NCBI GenBank assembly: GCA_965224765.1
Contig: CBDDAC010000015.1
Span: 113,983 to 177,982, forward strand
Length of the DNA stretch: 64,000 nucleotides
Direction of reading: 5' to 3'
Source of the DNA: CAZDBA01 sp965224765
GTDB taxonomy: Bacteria; Planctomycetota; Planctomycetia; Pirellulales; Pirellulaceae
Shown: positions 29,278 to 38,537 of the stretch, piece by piece
How positions within the stretch are numbered: position 1 is the stretch's first letter
Layout: every line of letters begins with the position of its first letter
Position numbers and translations under genes: made by a program
The notes under the pieces: model-generated
What the model was told of the DNA's origin: nothing
What the model saw: only the letters and a program-made list of their open reading frames with translations
Database searches by the model: none

Positions 29278-30852
29278 CTCACAATACAACATATGTTTTT
29301 GGAGGGTGAAGGGTGCATGTTTTGCTGCTTCTTCAAAAAAATCAAGTTGTTGACCCGGGTCCAAATGCTAACCATGCGGATGCGTAGCAGCTGGCTACCT
29401 GAATCCCTTTCCAGAGTGTCTCTGGCCCTGGGACAGATTTGGCGTGGTCAATAAAGCCTCCCAAACGTGAGATGGTACGAATTACTTGGTTTAGTGTCGG
29501 GGGTTCTTGGGGAATTTCTTTACCCAGCACGGAATAAACTGACTTCCATTCACAAGGCTCGAAAATCAATTCACAACTGATATTTGGGCATTCCCGTCCC
29601 AGCATACACAGATACATTACTCGCCAAGCGACAACCATGTACAGGGCGATGGCATTTTCAATCGGCTCAATTTTACGAAACTGGCGACGTTCGATTCTGC
29701 AACCGGACTTCAGGGTGCGAAAGAAAATTTCGATTTGCCATCGGGTGCAATATGCCGCAATGATCTGGTTGATTTGCTGGTTTGTATCAATGGGCAAACT
29801 GGTCATTAGCAGCCAACGTATGGGCTCCTCTTCTGCCGGTGGATCGATCTCATCCACCAGAACAATATTATACTGAAGCGGGTGATGCCCCTTGGGTGTC
29901 AGCGTAACAGATTTCGCCCTGACCTCGACGACGGCCTGTCGGGCCGGACGATCTTGCTCACGTTTGTGTGAAGTGCATTTGATTTTTGCTTTTCGGGCAC
30001 TAACGGATATGTCCATTTGAAAACACACCGGAGCGGTCTTGACGCTTTCGTACAAGCCGCCTTCGGATGTCGACCGTGCCTGTCCATTTCGAACGATAAT
30101 GTGCAGCTCTTTTCCGTTTGAAAGCGTGCGAGGTTGGGCGAAAACCTGGTTGATGTCCGCTTCGCTATCCTGAACGACAATGCATTTCTTGTTCAGACAT
30201 TGCTCAGCCAATTCTCTTGCCTGGTTGATTCCCTGAAGCCAGCGGAAACTTTCTTTTTCTTCGATCGGTGCCTGCCTGCGCTTCTTGTCCTTTTCTGCTT
30301 TAGAACTCTTGTCGATTTTTTTGCGAATGTAGTTGCATTGTCCGACAACCCCCAACGGAACATTGGTTTCAGTAAACGCGACAAGCGGATGGATGAAAAG
30401 ACCGGATTTGTGTTCCCCACTCAGTTTACCCGCACCGACGACTTGTTTGTCACGACGAGTCAGATCGACTTTGGACGTATCTTGGGCGATAATCGTAAAT
30501 TCCGATTCGCTGGCTCGAATTCGCTCCAACGTGTTTTGATAATGAGGTGCCAGAATTGCTTCCGGCGTTACCTTCTTGTTATTAAAAAAACGATAAGAAC
30601 CTTCGAGATCTGCCCGCCCACCCGAAGCTGCCGCGGGCAGACTTCTACTCGGCTGGTCACATACCATCTCCCCGATAATGTTAAGCCGCCTACTTAGACG
30701 TTCGTCGTTAAAGAAAGCGCCGGCCAATTCATTCGAAATCGCTACATTCATTCCAAACCTCCGTCAAAGACAATCCAGAGGTAATACTCAACAAAGCATC
30801 CAAGGGTTCACGATGGCATGAAAATGCTAGTAAAGATGTGCGTAGTTCTGAG
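29278..30852 (-). mobile_element. IS4-family (Tn5/IS50-like) insertion sequence, complete, 1575 bp
   Basis: Imperfect 19-bp terminal inverted repeats: left CTCACAATACAACATATGT (29278-29296); right, reverse complement, CTCAGAACTACGCACATCT (30834-30852). Twelve of 19 positions are identical, and the pattern resembles Tn5 outside ends. A perfect 9-bp direct repeat CCCGAAGAG flanks it (29269-29277 and 30853-30861), the duplication size typical of Tn5-like elements. One transposase gene fills it. The intact duplication suggests a recent, unrearranged insertion. Confidence 0.92.
29342..30751 (-). CDS. IS4-family Tn5-like transposase
   Basis: A 469-residue DDE transposase. The N-terminal domain has the Tn5-like FFNDERLSRRLNIIGEMVCD and GRADLEGSYRFFNNKKVTPEAI. 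The first catalytic Asp is in FTIIAQDTSKVDLT, the second in KKCIVVQDSEADINQV. The IS4 signature YREK is in YCTRWQIEIFFRTLKSGCRI. Start: the ATG at 30751 behind a GGAGG ribosome-binding site. The frame is intact and full length, so the enzyme is probably functional. The C-terminal sequence ends 64 bp from the left end of the element. Confidence 0.95.
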   Translation of the reverse strand: MNVAISNELAGAFFNDERLSRRLNIIGEMVCDQPSRSLPAAASGGRADLEGSYRFFNNKKVTPEAILAPHYQNTLERIRASESEFTIIAQDTSKVDLTRRDKQVVGAGKLSGEHKSGLFIHPLVAFTETNVPLGVVGQCNYIRKKIDKSSKAEKDKKRRQAPIEEKESFRWLQGINQARELAEQCLNKKCIVVQDSEADINQVFAQPRTLSNGKELHIIVRNGQARSTSEGGLYESVKTAPVCFQMDISVSARKAKIKCTSHKREQDRPARQAVVEVRAKSVTLTPKGHHPLQYNIVLVDEIDPPAEEEPIRWLLMTSLPIDTNQQINQIIAAYCTRWQIEIFFRTLKSGCRIERRQFRKIEPIENAIALYMVVAWRVMYLCMLGRECPNISCELIFEPCEWKSVYSVLGKEIPQEPPTLNQVIRTISRLGGFIDHAKSVPGPETLWKGIQVASCYASAWLAFGPGSTT

Positions 30853-30979
30853 CCCGAAGAGAGGGTGACTAATGGCAGGGTATCGCAAGCAACTGTTTTT
30901 TTGAAATCTTTTCCATCCGGCTCCTCAATGAAAACCCTCCCGAAATGAAGCCATTAGAACGGCGAAGAGCAGATACGAA

Positions 30980-32137
30980 TCAGATTTCTAATTCGTAAAA
31001 GTGATATGTGGCTCTGGGCGTGGCACCACTTCGCTCCATCGTTTGGCGCGAAACCAAATTTTCGTTTTCTATCCAAGACGTTTCGACGAACTCAATTCCC
31101 AATTCGAGCCCAACCGGCATCATATGCATCAGCATGGCAGGTCCGACTCCCCACATCATGTACTGCGGCAAAACATGAGAACTAAAAATCCTAGCTCTCT
31201 TAAGTTGCGAAGCTTCCTGTTGCAATGTGGTTCGATCATGCCGAAACAGATCGCCGTTCCACTGCCTCAGTAACGGATTGTAATCCAAAATTCCCAGACT
31301 CACGCCAACAGGTTCTTTGTCAACTTCGGCTACAACGGTCAGTTCAGGAACGATAATATTCCGCAGCGATTTGACTTGGTACTCAATCTCGGCTGGCGGA
31401 ATCGGCGTAAAACTCCACATCGGGCTAAGCGTCTGATTGTAAAATTCAAAATAGGTCCGAAGGTCACGGTCGACGTTGTCCTGGGCAAAAGGCCTCAGTC
31501 GAATTCCGAAACGTTGAATCACTCGCTCGACAGTCAACTTGATCTTTTCTGTAACCCTAATCTTCTCTGGCGTTTGAACTTCAGTCCGTTTGTCGAAGCA
31601 AAAAGTTTGCATCGTCTTGCAAACTTTTAGGCCGCAAGCTTCAAGCAGGGCAGGGTAGTAGTCTGGATTATAGGAAGAAGTAAAAAGCGGATCACATGGT
31701 GTCCTCAGCATACCCGCTTCATAATGTATCGAAGGACTCATGGGTCCAAGAACTCTTTTGAGCCCGCGGTCGGACAACCATGTTGTCGCCTTGCCAAACA
31801 AAGCATCCGCAACCTGACGATCATCGATCGACTCAAAGAATCCAAAAAATCCCGTTTGGTCCTGATGCTTCTGTAAATGCAATTCATTGACAATTGCCGC
31901 AATGCGTCCGACAACCTTTCCGTCGATCGTGGCAATCCAGCTCTGAGATTCCCCCTTCTCATAAAATGGATGCTTGCGAAAACCCAACAACTCACGTTGG
32001 TGATCGTACTGGGAGGGAACCCAATTTTCGTCGTCACAGTAGAGCAACTGTGGAAAGTGCAAAAAGGAATATTCCTGTTTGGCCGTAACAACAGGTTCAA
32101 CCACAAGAGAGTTTGTTGAAATGATTGTGCCCTTCAA
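30980..32137 (-). CDS. GNAT-family acyltransferase, YghO-like
   Basis: About 385 residues. It shows the pattern of the YghO-like GNAT group: LLYCDDENWVPSQYDHQREL, HPFYEKGESQSWIATIDGKV, VGRIAAIVN, GFFGFFESIDDRQVADALFG, and RVLGPMSPSIHYEAGML. The C-terminal half contains a second acyltransferase-like lobe (VAEVDKEPVGVSLGILDYNP). The substrate is unknown. The start is uncertain: the longest frame begins with a TTG at 32137 without a clear ribosome-binding site, and conserved sequence starts only about 12-15 residues later. Its 3' end lies about 130 bp from the IS4-like element. Confidence 0.75.
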   Translation of the reverse strand: MKGTIISTNSLVVEPVVTAKQEYSFLHFPQLLYCDDENWVPSQYDHQRELLGFRKHPFYEKGESQSWIATIDGKVVGRIAAIVNELHLQKHQDQTGFFGFFESIDDRQVADALFGKATTWLSDRGLKRVLGPMSPSIHYEAGMLRTPCDPLFTSSYNPDYYPALLEACGLKVCKTMQTFCFDKRTEVQTPEKIRVTEKIKLTVERVIQRFGIRLRPFAQDNVDRDLRTYFEFYNQTLSPMWSFTPIPPAEIEYQVKSLRNIIVPELTVVAEVDKEPVGVSLGILDYNPLLRQWNGDLFRHDRTTLQQEASQLKRARIFSSHVLPQYMMWGVGPAMLMHMMPVGLELGIEFVETSWIENENLVSRQTMERSGATPRATYHFYELEI

Positions 32138-32780
32138 GAAATCGTCATGTGAAAATGCTTGCCAGAGTTCCAGGTCACATGGAAGTGTGATAAAAACTAT
32201 TCTAGTTCAAGTTGTAGAAACCAATCGCACCTGCTCGCTGCGTTTTTCATGTCCAAGAAAAAAAGTTCGCTCCACGTACTACAACGCGCTCCTGCAATAG
32301 ATGCCTTGTGGTTCAACCAACTTGAACTGAAGGATGCCATGCCTATCGCTGCGCAAAGCATGCTCACGCAAGCGTGAAGCATGGCACCCGCTAAAACTGG
32401 TCAAATCAGCTCTGAAGAACCACTAGAGCGATTTTGGTTTAGGAATGGCGGTGTTTTCGTCGTTTTGTCTTGGAAACCGCAGCAAGGTGACACTACAGGT
32501 AAGTCCAACTTGGACTAGAACCATTCGGCCGGCCGGTACCAGCTCACGCTTTCGCCGGATTGGATAGCGAGCGTCGAACACTTCGACAAAGTCAAAATTT
32601 ACAAAGAATTCGCTAGCACATCAGTCGCCGACCGTGGATATGCGTCACTAACACGTTGTCTGCGCATACAAGATGACTTGAGGGCAGGGGTTGATTCTTC
32701 TAATATCCCGCAGCGTTTTTCCTAAAAATGGAGCCTCGCTGGAACGACTTTAACAATCCTGGGTACGAAGTTTTTTTTCG
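32138..32780. repeat. Intergenic region with R2 hairpin and R5 element
   Basis: An R2 element at about 32335-32390 (ATGCTCACGCAAGCGTGAAGCAT, with a strong hairpin). The third R5 copy at about 32421-32520 has the conserved TTTTGTCTTGGAAAC and AGGTAAGTCCAACTTGGAC. A poly-T run (32771-32778) lies just before the next start codon. No gene. Confidence 0.65.
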
Positions 32781-33311
32781 ATGCAAGAATTTGACTTCAA
32801 ACGGTGTACAAGAAAATGCGACTCGTCTGGCCGCGATATTGAAGCGGGCGAACGGTATGTGTCCGCAATCATCGATGACGGTGACGAGATCCTGCGTCGC
32901 GATTATTCCGAGGGAGAATGGGAGAACCCACCCGAAGGTTGTCTTGGTTGGTGGCGTTCCCAAGTTCCGATTTTGGAAAAGGGAAAAATCTATTGGGCGC
33001 CCAACTGGGTCCTGATGGCTTACTTTGAATCTGTCGTCACGAAGCCCGAACAGAAAAACACCGCGTACGTCATGGCTTTGCTTCTCGTACGAAAAAGAAT
33101 CCTGCAATGGAAAGACACCATTTCCCAGGATGAAATTGAGTCCATGATCCTCCGGCATAGCGGATCGAAATCAACGTTCGAAGTCGAAGTGCTGAAAGTC
33201 TCTCCCGACCAAATCCTGTCCATTCAAAACGAGTTGGCAGAACAACTTTTCACTGATGTTGTCGAAGTGGAACCTGCTGACGACGACGATCTTGATGAGG
33301 CGAACTCATGA
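32781..33311 (+). CDS. Hypothetical cytoplasmic protein
   Basis: 176 residues, not assigned to a named family. The N-terminal part has two cysteines (FKRCTRKCDSSGRDIEAGER) in a pattern like a small treble-clef or ribbon, then WENPPEGCLGWWRSQVP. The middle is helical (KNTAYVMALLLVRKRILQWK) and the tail very acidic (VEVEPADDDDLDEANS). It overlaps the next gene by four bases (ATGA), so the two are translationally coupled. Genes with this layout next to a lipoprotein occur in planctomycetes, but the role is unknown. Confidence 0.65.
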   Translation: MQEFDFKRCTRKCDSSGRDIEAGERYVSAIIDDGDEILRRDYSEGEWENPPEGCLGWWRSQVPILEKGKIYWAPNWVLMAYFESVVTKPEQKNTAYVMALLLVRKRILQWKDTISQDEIESMILRHSGSKSTFEVEVLKVSPDQILSIQNELAEQLFTDVVEVEPADDDDLDEANS

Positions 33312-34306
33312 TCCCAATGCCATTTCCCTCAACCCATTTGGCCAACTGGCGAGTTGGCACGTCGCTGGCAATTGTCGTTTGCATCATTTTCACACAGAAC
33401 GGCTGCCATTTGCTGGGTCGATTTAACCGCAGAGGCCCTGCGCCCCCTGTCATTCTCAATGAAACAAGCAATCTGGATCAGTTGCTCAGCACGTTGAATG
33501 CACAAAGTGCCAAGATCAATCAAATCAAAACCGACGTGCAAGTTTCCATGAAAGGCGCGCCTTCGATGCGCGGCACCCTTTCTGTGGAACGCCCCAAGCG
33601 AATGAGGTTAAAAGCCTCAGTGGCGGGAATCTCCGCGCTTGATCTTGGAAGCAATGATGATCGCTTTTGGATCTGGACACAGGTTGCTCTTCCGGGGCAG
33701 CCCCCGACATTGATGTACGCAAGGCATATCGAATTCGAAACCAGTCCGATTCGGCGACAAATCCCACTCGATCCGGCTTGGTTGATTGATGGACTCGGGT
33801 TCGCGGAATTTCGCAGTAACGACAACCACCAGGGGCCATACCCTCGCCCCAATGACGCACTAGTAGAAATCCAGACGTTTCGTAAAACAGCGACGGGGCA
33901 GAACATCCGTGTCTGCGTTATCGACCCGCGAACGGGCCTCATTCATCAGCAGGCTTTTTACGATCAACGCGGTAACATAATCGCCCACCTAAACGCCAGC
34001 CAGCATGAATACATCGAGGACAAACAGGTGAGTCTTCCCAAGAGGCTGGAGCTGTTTGTCTATGACGATCAAGGGCAAAAGACAAAACTGACCGTCACCG
34101 CAGGTGAGTATTCCATCAACTCGATCTACGGCGATCCCGGCCGTCTTTGGTCGATGCCCAACCCAACGGGCATCAACCAAATCGATCTTTCGACTGTGCA
34201 ACCCATCGTTTCGCCACAAAGCGAATCCGCCTACGACGAAGCCTCACTTTCCTATCAGCGTCGGCAACCAATCTCGAATGCTCGCCCCAAGCTGTTTCGC
34301 CGGTAG
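33308..34306 (+). CDS. Outer-membrane-type lipoprotein, LolA/LolB-like fold suspected
   Basis: 332 residues. A lipoprotein signal (LAIVVCIIFTQNGC, Cys33) indicates membrane anchoring. The mature part starts with a helix (LDQLLSTLNAQSAKINQIKT), followed by strands VSMKGAPSMRGTLSVERPKRMR, FWIWTQVALPGQPP and later VSLPKRLELFVYDDQGQKTK. This curved-sheet order is shared with LolA/LolB and DUF4292 proteins. The role is inferred only from fold pattern. The start could also be the ATG three codons downstream. It is translationally coupled to the preceding hypothetical gene. Confidence 0.65.
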   Translation: MIPMPFPSTHLANWRVGTSLAIVVCIIFTQNGCHLLGRFNRRGPAPPVILNETSNLDQLLSTLNAQSAKINQIKTDVQVSMKGAPSMRGTLSVERPKRMRLKASVAGISALDLGSNDDRFWIWTQVALPGQPPTLMYARHIEFETSPIRRQIPLDPAWLIDGLGFAEFRSNDNHQGPYPRPNDALVEIQTFRKTATGQNIRVCVIDPRTGLIHQQAFYDQRGNIIAHLNASQHEYIEDKQVSLPKRLELFVYDDQGQKTKLTVTAGEYSINSIYGDPGRLWSMPNPTGINQIDLSTVQPIVSPQSESAYDEASLSYQRRQPISNARPKLFRR

Positions 34307-34661
34307 TAAGCGACATTCAATTCGACCAGGAAGTGAAGCGCGCGGAACATTAAGAGCGCAGGTCTCGGCGGGAGCTTTGACCTCACAAAAGCCGCCGCCC
34401 CCATTGCGACATGGACTGCCAGAAACCATTCGTCTTGAGGGGAAATAGTTGCCCGAATCCCAGCAATAAATGCGTACTCAAGCAAGTTGCATAGATATTG
34501 CCTTGTAAACTGCCGAAGAAAAAATGAGGGCAGAATCCAATTCCAGCCCGTTATTGGAAAACTTTATCACCCCAGATTCAAACTAGGCTATTTTCGGGGT
34601 ATATTTTTGTGGCGGACAATTATTCGACCTGTCCGCAGAAGAATTGTTCAGGAGAATCCAA
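34307..34661. promoter_or_regulatory. Intergenic region upstream of ferredoxin with R1 variant and 5' hairpin
   Basis: A diverged R1 copy at 34362-34384 (TCTCGGCGGGAGCTTTGACC). Close to the ferredoxin gene is a stem GCGGACA (34612-34618) with TGTCCGC (34630-34636), just before the ribosome-binding site AGGAGA (34649-34654). A TATATT at 34600-34605 could be a -10 element, making the stem part of the 5' leader. No gene. Confidence 0.4.
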
Positions 34662-34946
34662 ATGACCCATGTTGTGACTAAAGCCTGTGATGGCTGTCGA
34701 TATACCGATTGTGTCGTCGTCTGCCCCGTAGAGTGTTTTTACGAAGGCGAAACGATGCTTTACATTCATCCTGAAGAATGCATTGACTGCGAAGCCTGTG
34801 TTCCCGAATGCCCCGTTGAAGCCATTTTCCATGAAGATGACCTTCCGGAAGGCATGGAGAGCTACGTTCAAATCAACGCAGATAAATCAGAATCCGGCGA
34901 TTGCCCAAATATCACAGAGCGAAAAGATCCTTTGTGTGACAAGTAG
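34662..34946 (+). CDS. fdxA: 7Fe ferredoxin ([3Fe-4S][4Fe-4S], FdxA type)
   Basis: 94 residues. Cysteine motifs CDGCRYTDCVVVCPVEC and CIDCEACVPECPVEA match bacterial seven-iron ferredoxins, followed by the FdxA-like extension (FHEDDLPEGMESYVQINADK). It carries electrons in the cytoplasm; the partner is unknown. Start: the ATG at 34662 with AGGAGA seven bases upstream; an in-frame upstream ATG at 34644 lies before this site and is not used. Monocistronic: leader hairpin upstream, strong terminator downstream. Confidence 0.93.
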   Translation: MTHVVTKACDGCRYTDCVVVCPVECFYEGETMLYIHPEECIDCEACVPECPVEAIFHEDDLPEGMESYVQINADKSESGDCPNITERKDPLCDK

Positions 34947-35001
34947 TACAGTGATCCTTGCCTGAGGTGATTTTCCGCATCGCAAAGAATCAAAATTTCC
35001 T

Positions 35002-35030
35002 AAGTCGCGTTTTTCAAACGCGACTTTTTT
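35002..35030 (+). terminator. Rho-independent terminator of the ferredoxin gene
   Basis: Perfect 11-bp stem AAGTCGCGTTT / AAACGCGACTT with loop TTC, followed by a T run, 56 bp after the stop codon. Confidence 0.92.
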
Positions 35031-35082
35031 CATGGAGTTCCGCCAGATATTGATGGTGGCGGTGGATGGAGAGCAGCGAGTA

Positions 35083-35108
35083 GGTTTCGGCGGGAGCCTC
35101 AACCTCCC
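35083..35108 (-). repeat. R1 dispersed repeat
   Basis: Reverse-orientation copy, TTTCGGCGGGAGCCTCAACC then TCCC, located between the two terminators of convergent genes. Confidence 0.85.
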
Positions 35109-35122
35109 GAAGAATCGCCAAC

Positions 35123-35153
35123 AAAAAAACGGACCGCAAATTGCGATCCGTTT
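35123..35153 (-). terminator. Rho-independent terminator of the clostripain-like gene
   Basis: On the minus strand: AAACGGATCGCA, a short loop, TGCGGTCCGTTT, and a T run. One G-T wobble in a 12-bp stem, 25 bp after the stop codon of the protease gene. Confidence 0.88.
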
Positions 35154-35177
35154 GTCTTGAGTTGAGTTGAAAGGATG

Positions 35178-38100
35178 CTAGTTGGCGTCGCCTTCGAGAA
35201 ACTCCATTGCGTCTTTTAACAAAGAACGTCGTTTGGCTTCGTCCGTCACATCATTAAGGTAGAAACCAAGCACGATAGCCCTAAACGTCTTCCCTGTCTT
35301 GGGGTCGTTCCTTTTGATTTTGGCACCAATCATTTTCCCAGAATCGGGTAGCACCAACCAAGGCTCAACGCCATCCATGCCCTCAGCGACTTGGAATGTC
35401 ATGATCGTTGCGCTCTCGGAAGATTTCACGATCTCGTACTCATTTTTGGGATTTGATTCCTCATCCGATTCATCAGTCGACTCTTCGTCAGAACTCGATG
35501 CCTGCTCGGCTTCATCACCCGCGACTTTGAAGGAAAATGAGTTATCCCAAACTTGATCGTACTGCAATCCAAGCGTATCACGATAAAGAGGCATATCCCA
35601 AATCGTGCTGTTGATACTGGGCGACATGATCAGCGTTCTCCCACCCTTTTGTAGGTAACGCATCAGCGTGCGAGAGCTTGGTGAGCGGTTGCCATCCAAA
35701 CGATCGACCAGTACGACTCCATCACCGAAGCTTTCCAGAACGCCATGCCAATCTTCACCGTATCGTTTTGGCTCCTCGATGGAGGAAAACTCTTTCTCCA
35801 TCGACTTGAGATCCTCACGATAAATTTGATCCATATTCAGTTCACGCATTCGCTTTTGATACTCTTCCTTGACCACCAATTTTCCGAGCTCGTGCTTGGT
35901 TGGCTTATTCAAATGCGACATGCCCAGCAAACCAATGGGTTTGGCTTCTTCCAGCGACTTTAGTGGGAACTTTTCGCACAATCGAACCCAGGCAGATTCC
36001 TTGGCAAATCGCAATCTTCGATACTCTTTGTTGTAACCGAGGTACGAAGGAAAATAGATGGTCAGACCGTGAGAATTGTTTTGATTCATCAAATGTCCCT
36101 CGGCAACCAGAATGCTGCTTTGCGGGAAATTAGTCGTGATGAACATATTCTCAAAATCTTTGAACGTGTGCTTCTTTGAATCGCCTTCGAATCGATAATT
36201 GATCTCGGTAACGATCTGAGGTCCGTCGTCCTTACTTTCATCTTCCCCTTCGGCTTTGCTGTCCTTCTGACGAGACGCATTCATGAAAAAATTACCTCCT
36301 CCAGATCCAGGATAAATCACTGGAGGAAACTTGATTTTGGCGACGTAGTACCCTTTTTCGTCAGGGCCGACCAAGGGAATTTTGGCCAGTTTATGATCTT
36401 CACGAAACGGAGCCATGTTCTTGGGTGGGCTTTTCCAACCGTTGTAACCCCAGATTACATTTCCTGGTGTACGACGTTTTACGACGACTTCGTTGACCAG
36501 TTTGTAATCATCTTCCGGATAGGCAATCAGCGCCTTGATCTTTTCGTAAACTGCTTTCAACTCTTGGTCATCGGGAGCTTTTTCATAAAAGCGATGACAC
36601 AAGTCTTGGATGTCGACCAATCGACCAGAGAAACTACGAGCCTCCGAGATGATTTCGTCGGCAGTTTCGCCAAGCAGTTTGGGGCGTTTCTCAAGCAGTT
36701 GAGCAAACTCTTCCAGGGCATCTCGCATTTGCGGGATATTGGCCATTCGAATTGCTGAAAGCGTTTCCGAATATCCTGATCGGCCGTTGTAAGTCTGCGA
36801 GCCACCTGGGCCATACGAACGAACGTAGCAATCGACCAAATTTTTACAGAGTGAAACGGGACTGGCTTCCGGATACATCGTCAACCATTTGAGAACGTCA
36901 TCGTAGGGCAAGCCTTCACCGGGCTCAAGTTCCTGAGACGCAACTAGGTAATCGACCGAATCACACAGTTCGAAAGCGACTTCGTAAGTTGCCATCAAGC
37001 ACGCGTCAAAATCGACGATATCGATCTTCTTCTTTCCCTGTGTTTCATCGAGCTGAACGCAGATGGCTTCCAAGGCCTCGCGGACCTCAGGCAAATCCAT
37101 TCCACGATGAGTATTGTCGTCGTAGGAAATCCCCGTCCAACCACTTCCATGGTTCCAAACGATCAGTGCATAGTGCTCAGCGGGGTAGTTTTTCGTAGCC
37201 CATTTGCCAAAACTGGCCAACGCTTCGCTGGACCCATGATCCACATCGGCGACACGTTCTTTGATGACCGACTGCACTCGCATATCGTCTTCATCCTTCA
37301 ACATGTAGTATCGCTCGACCCCCGGAGTGTTTCCGACGCCAAAATAGAACTGTGGCTTCTCTCGTTCTTGATAAGGGTTGGAAAAGTAGCTCGAATTTGG
37401 CTTTTCTCCGGCCCCTCGATCTTCATCACTGTGTTCCATCCGAGCGATTTCAACAATCACGTTCACATCGTCGGTCGAACCGAACTTTTCCATTTCGTTC
37501 ATGTCATCGATGGCAAAGGGCTCAAGATTGTTTGCCCCATTGAGAAAGACCATCACCGTCCATTTTTTCTTTTTGATTTCGTTAGAGGTCATCGTCAACG
37601 TCTGAAATGGCACGATCAGATGCTTGGGCAAGGCCTTGATCAAACGCAACTGCTCGGGGCCTTGAAGCGTTCCTCGTCTCTTTCGGTATTCAAGAATCGC
37701 CTCGGCGTATTCTTTGGAAAGGCTGGGGATTTCCTGCAGCTGCTCGGCTGTCGCAGTATTCAGATCAACCAGTGGAAAGTCAGCGACTTCGGGAACTGCA
37801 CCAAACGGAAACGTCTGTTCTTTGCGATTTTGATGGAACCAACTTACGGGAACACTTCCTGGTTCCCCGTACATCGCCTTTGCGACTTCCTCATCAGAGT
37901 GTCCAGCAGTTCCTTGAATTCGGGTTGTTTCAGCACTTAGCTTCGCGCTAACTTCCTTGATGAAGTCTTCGTCTTCGATCAATCCTTTACGACGTGAATA
38001 GATGAAATTCAATTCCAACACATTCATCAATCTGGCGTATGCGACCGAGGAAGGGTAAGTCTTTTGCTCAACCTTCTCCAAGAGGTCCTGAACGCCTTCA

Positions 38101-38537
38101 AACTTGTCCTTACGTAGTTTTTGCAGGATGCGAACCTCAGCGTTTCTAGCCCGCTCCACATAGTGATACGTGAGTAACTTGTAAGTCTCTTTATCAGTGA
38201 CCACGGATTTGATCTGATCGACCACATTTTCGGGTAGTTCCGGGAACATCGATGCCAACTTGTCATCGTCTTGCAGCTTTTTGAGTTGCAGTAGCGCCAT
38301 GCGTCGACGAAAAACATCGCCCAACACGGAAAGCTCTGCCTTGAGATCGACACCATTTTCGCCTTTGGACTCAGCTTCATCGTCGGCCGAATCCTCAGCC
38401 GTCTCGTCTTCTGCATCATCTGGGACCGTTTCCTGAACAGGTTGATCTTGCCAGGCCAACGCCGGGCTCAGCATGGCCGGTGCCAAACCGACTACAGCCA
38501 TGAAAACGGGAATGAAAAATAGTGATACGCTTTTCAT
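35178..38537 (-). CDS. Large secreted clostripain-like (C11) cysteine protease with helix-hairpin-helix region
   Basis: 1119 residues with a signal peptide (PVFMAVVGLAPAMLSPALAW) and an acidic segment after it. A ComEA-like helix-hairpin-helix is at about 280-330 (DLNTATAEQLQEIPSLSKEY). The C11 caspase-fold core is at about 335-900: catalytic His in YALIVWNHGSGWTG (about 463) and Cys in DIVDFDACLMATYEVAFEL (about 511). A C-terminal region (about 930-1119) contains DGVVLVDRLDGNRSPS and an acidic Ser/Glu linker. C11 enzymes usually cleave after Arg or Lys. A DNA-binding-type HhH in an exported protease is unusual; it may act as a protein-interaction module. Twice the length of clostripain. Single-gene unit with its own terminator. 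Confidence 0.88.
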   Translation of the reverse strand: MKSVSLFFIPVFMAVVGLAPAMLSPALAWQDQPVQETVPDDAEDETAEDSADDEAESKGENGVDLKAELSVLGDVFRRRMALLQLKKLQDDDKLASMFPELPENVVDQIKSVVTDKETYKLLTYHYVERARNAEVRILQKLRKDKFEGVQDLLEKVEQKTYPSSVAYARLMNVLELNFIYSRRKGLIEDEDFIKEVSAKLSAETTRIQGTAGHSDEEVAKAMYGEPGSVPVSWFHQNRKEQTFPFGAVPEVADFPLVDLNTATAEQLQEIPSLSKEYAEAILEYRKRRGTLQGPEQLRLIKALPKHLIVPFQTLTMTSNEIKKKKWTVMVFLNGANNLEPFAIDDMNEMEKFGSTDDVNVIVEIARMEHSDEDRGAGEKPNSSYFSNPYQEREKPQFYFGVGNTPGVERYYMLKDEDDMRVQSVIKERVADVDHGSSEALASFGKWATKNYPAEHYALIVWNHGSGWTGISYDDNTHRGMDLPEVREALEAICVQLDETQGKKKIDIVDFDACLMATYEVAFELCDSVDYLVASQELEPGEGLPYDDVLKWLTMYPEASPVSLCKNLVDCYVRSYGPGGSQTYNGRSGYSETLSAIRMANIPQMRDALEEFAQLLEKRPKLLGETADEIISEARSFSGRLVDIQDLCHRFYEKAPDDQELKAVYEKIKALIAYPEDDYKLVNEVVVKRRTPGNVIWGYNGWKSPPKNMAPFREDHKLAKIPLVGPDEKGYYVAKIKFPPVIYPGSGGGNFFMNASRQKDSKAEGEDESKDDGPQIVTEINYRFEGDSKKHTFKDFENMFITTNFPQSSILVAEGHLMNQNNSHGLTIYFPSYLGYNKEYRRLRFAKESAWVRLCEKFPLKSLEEAKPIGLLGMSHLNKPTKHELGKLVVKEEYQKRMRELNMDQIYREDLKSMEKEFSSIEEPKRYGEDWHGVLESFGDGVVLVDRLDGNRSPSSRTLMRYLQKGGRTLIMSPSINSTIWDMPLYRDTLGLQYDQVWDNSFSFKVAGDEAEQASSSDEESTDESDEESNPKNEYEIVKSSESATIMTFQVAEGMDGVEPWLVLPDSGKMIGAKIKRNDPKTGKTFRAIVLGFYLNDVTDEAKRRSLLKDAMEFLEGDAN

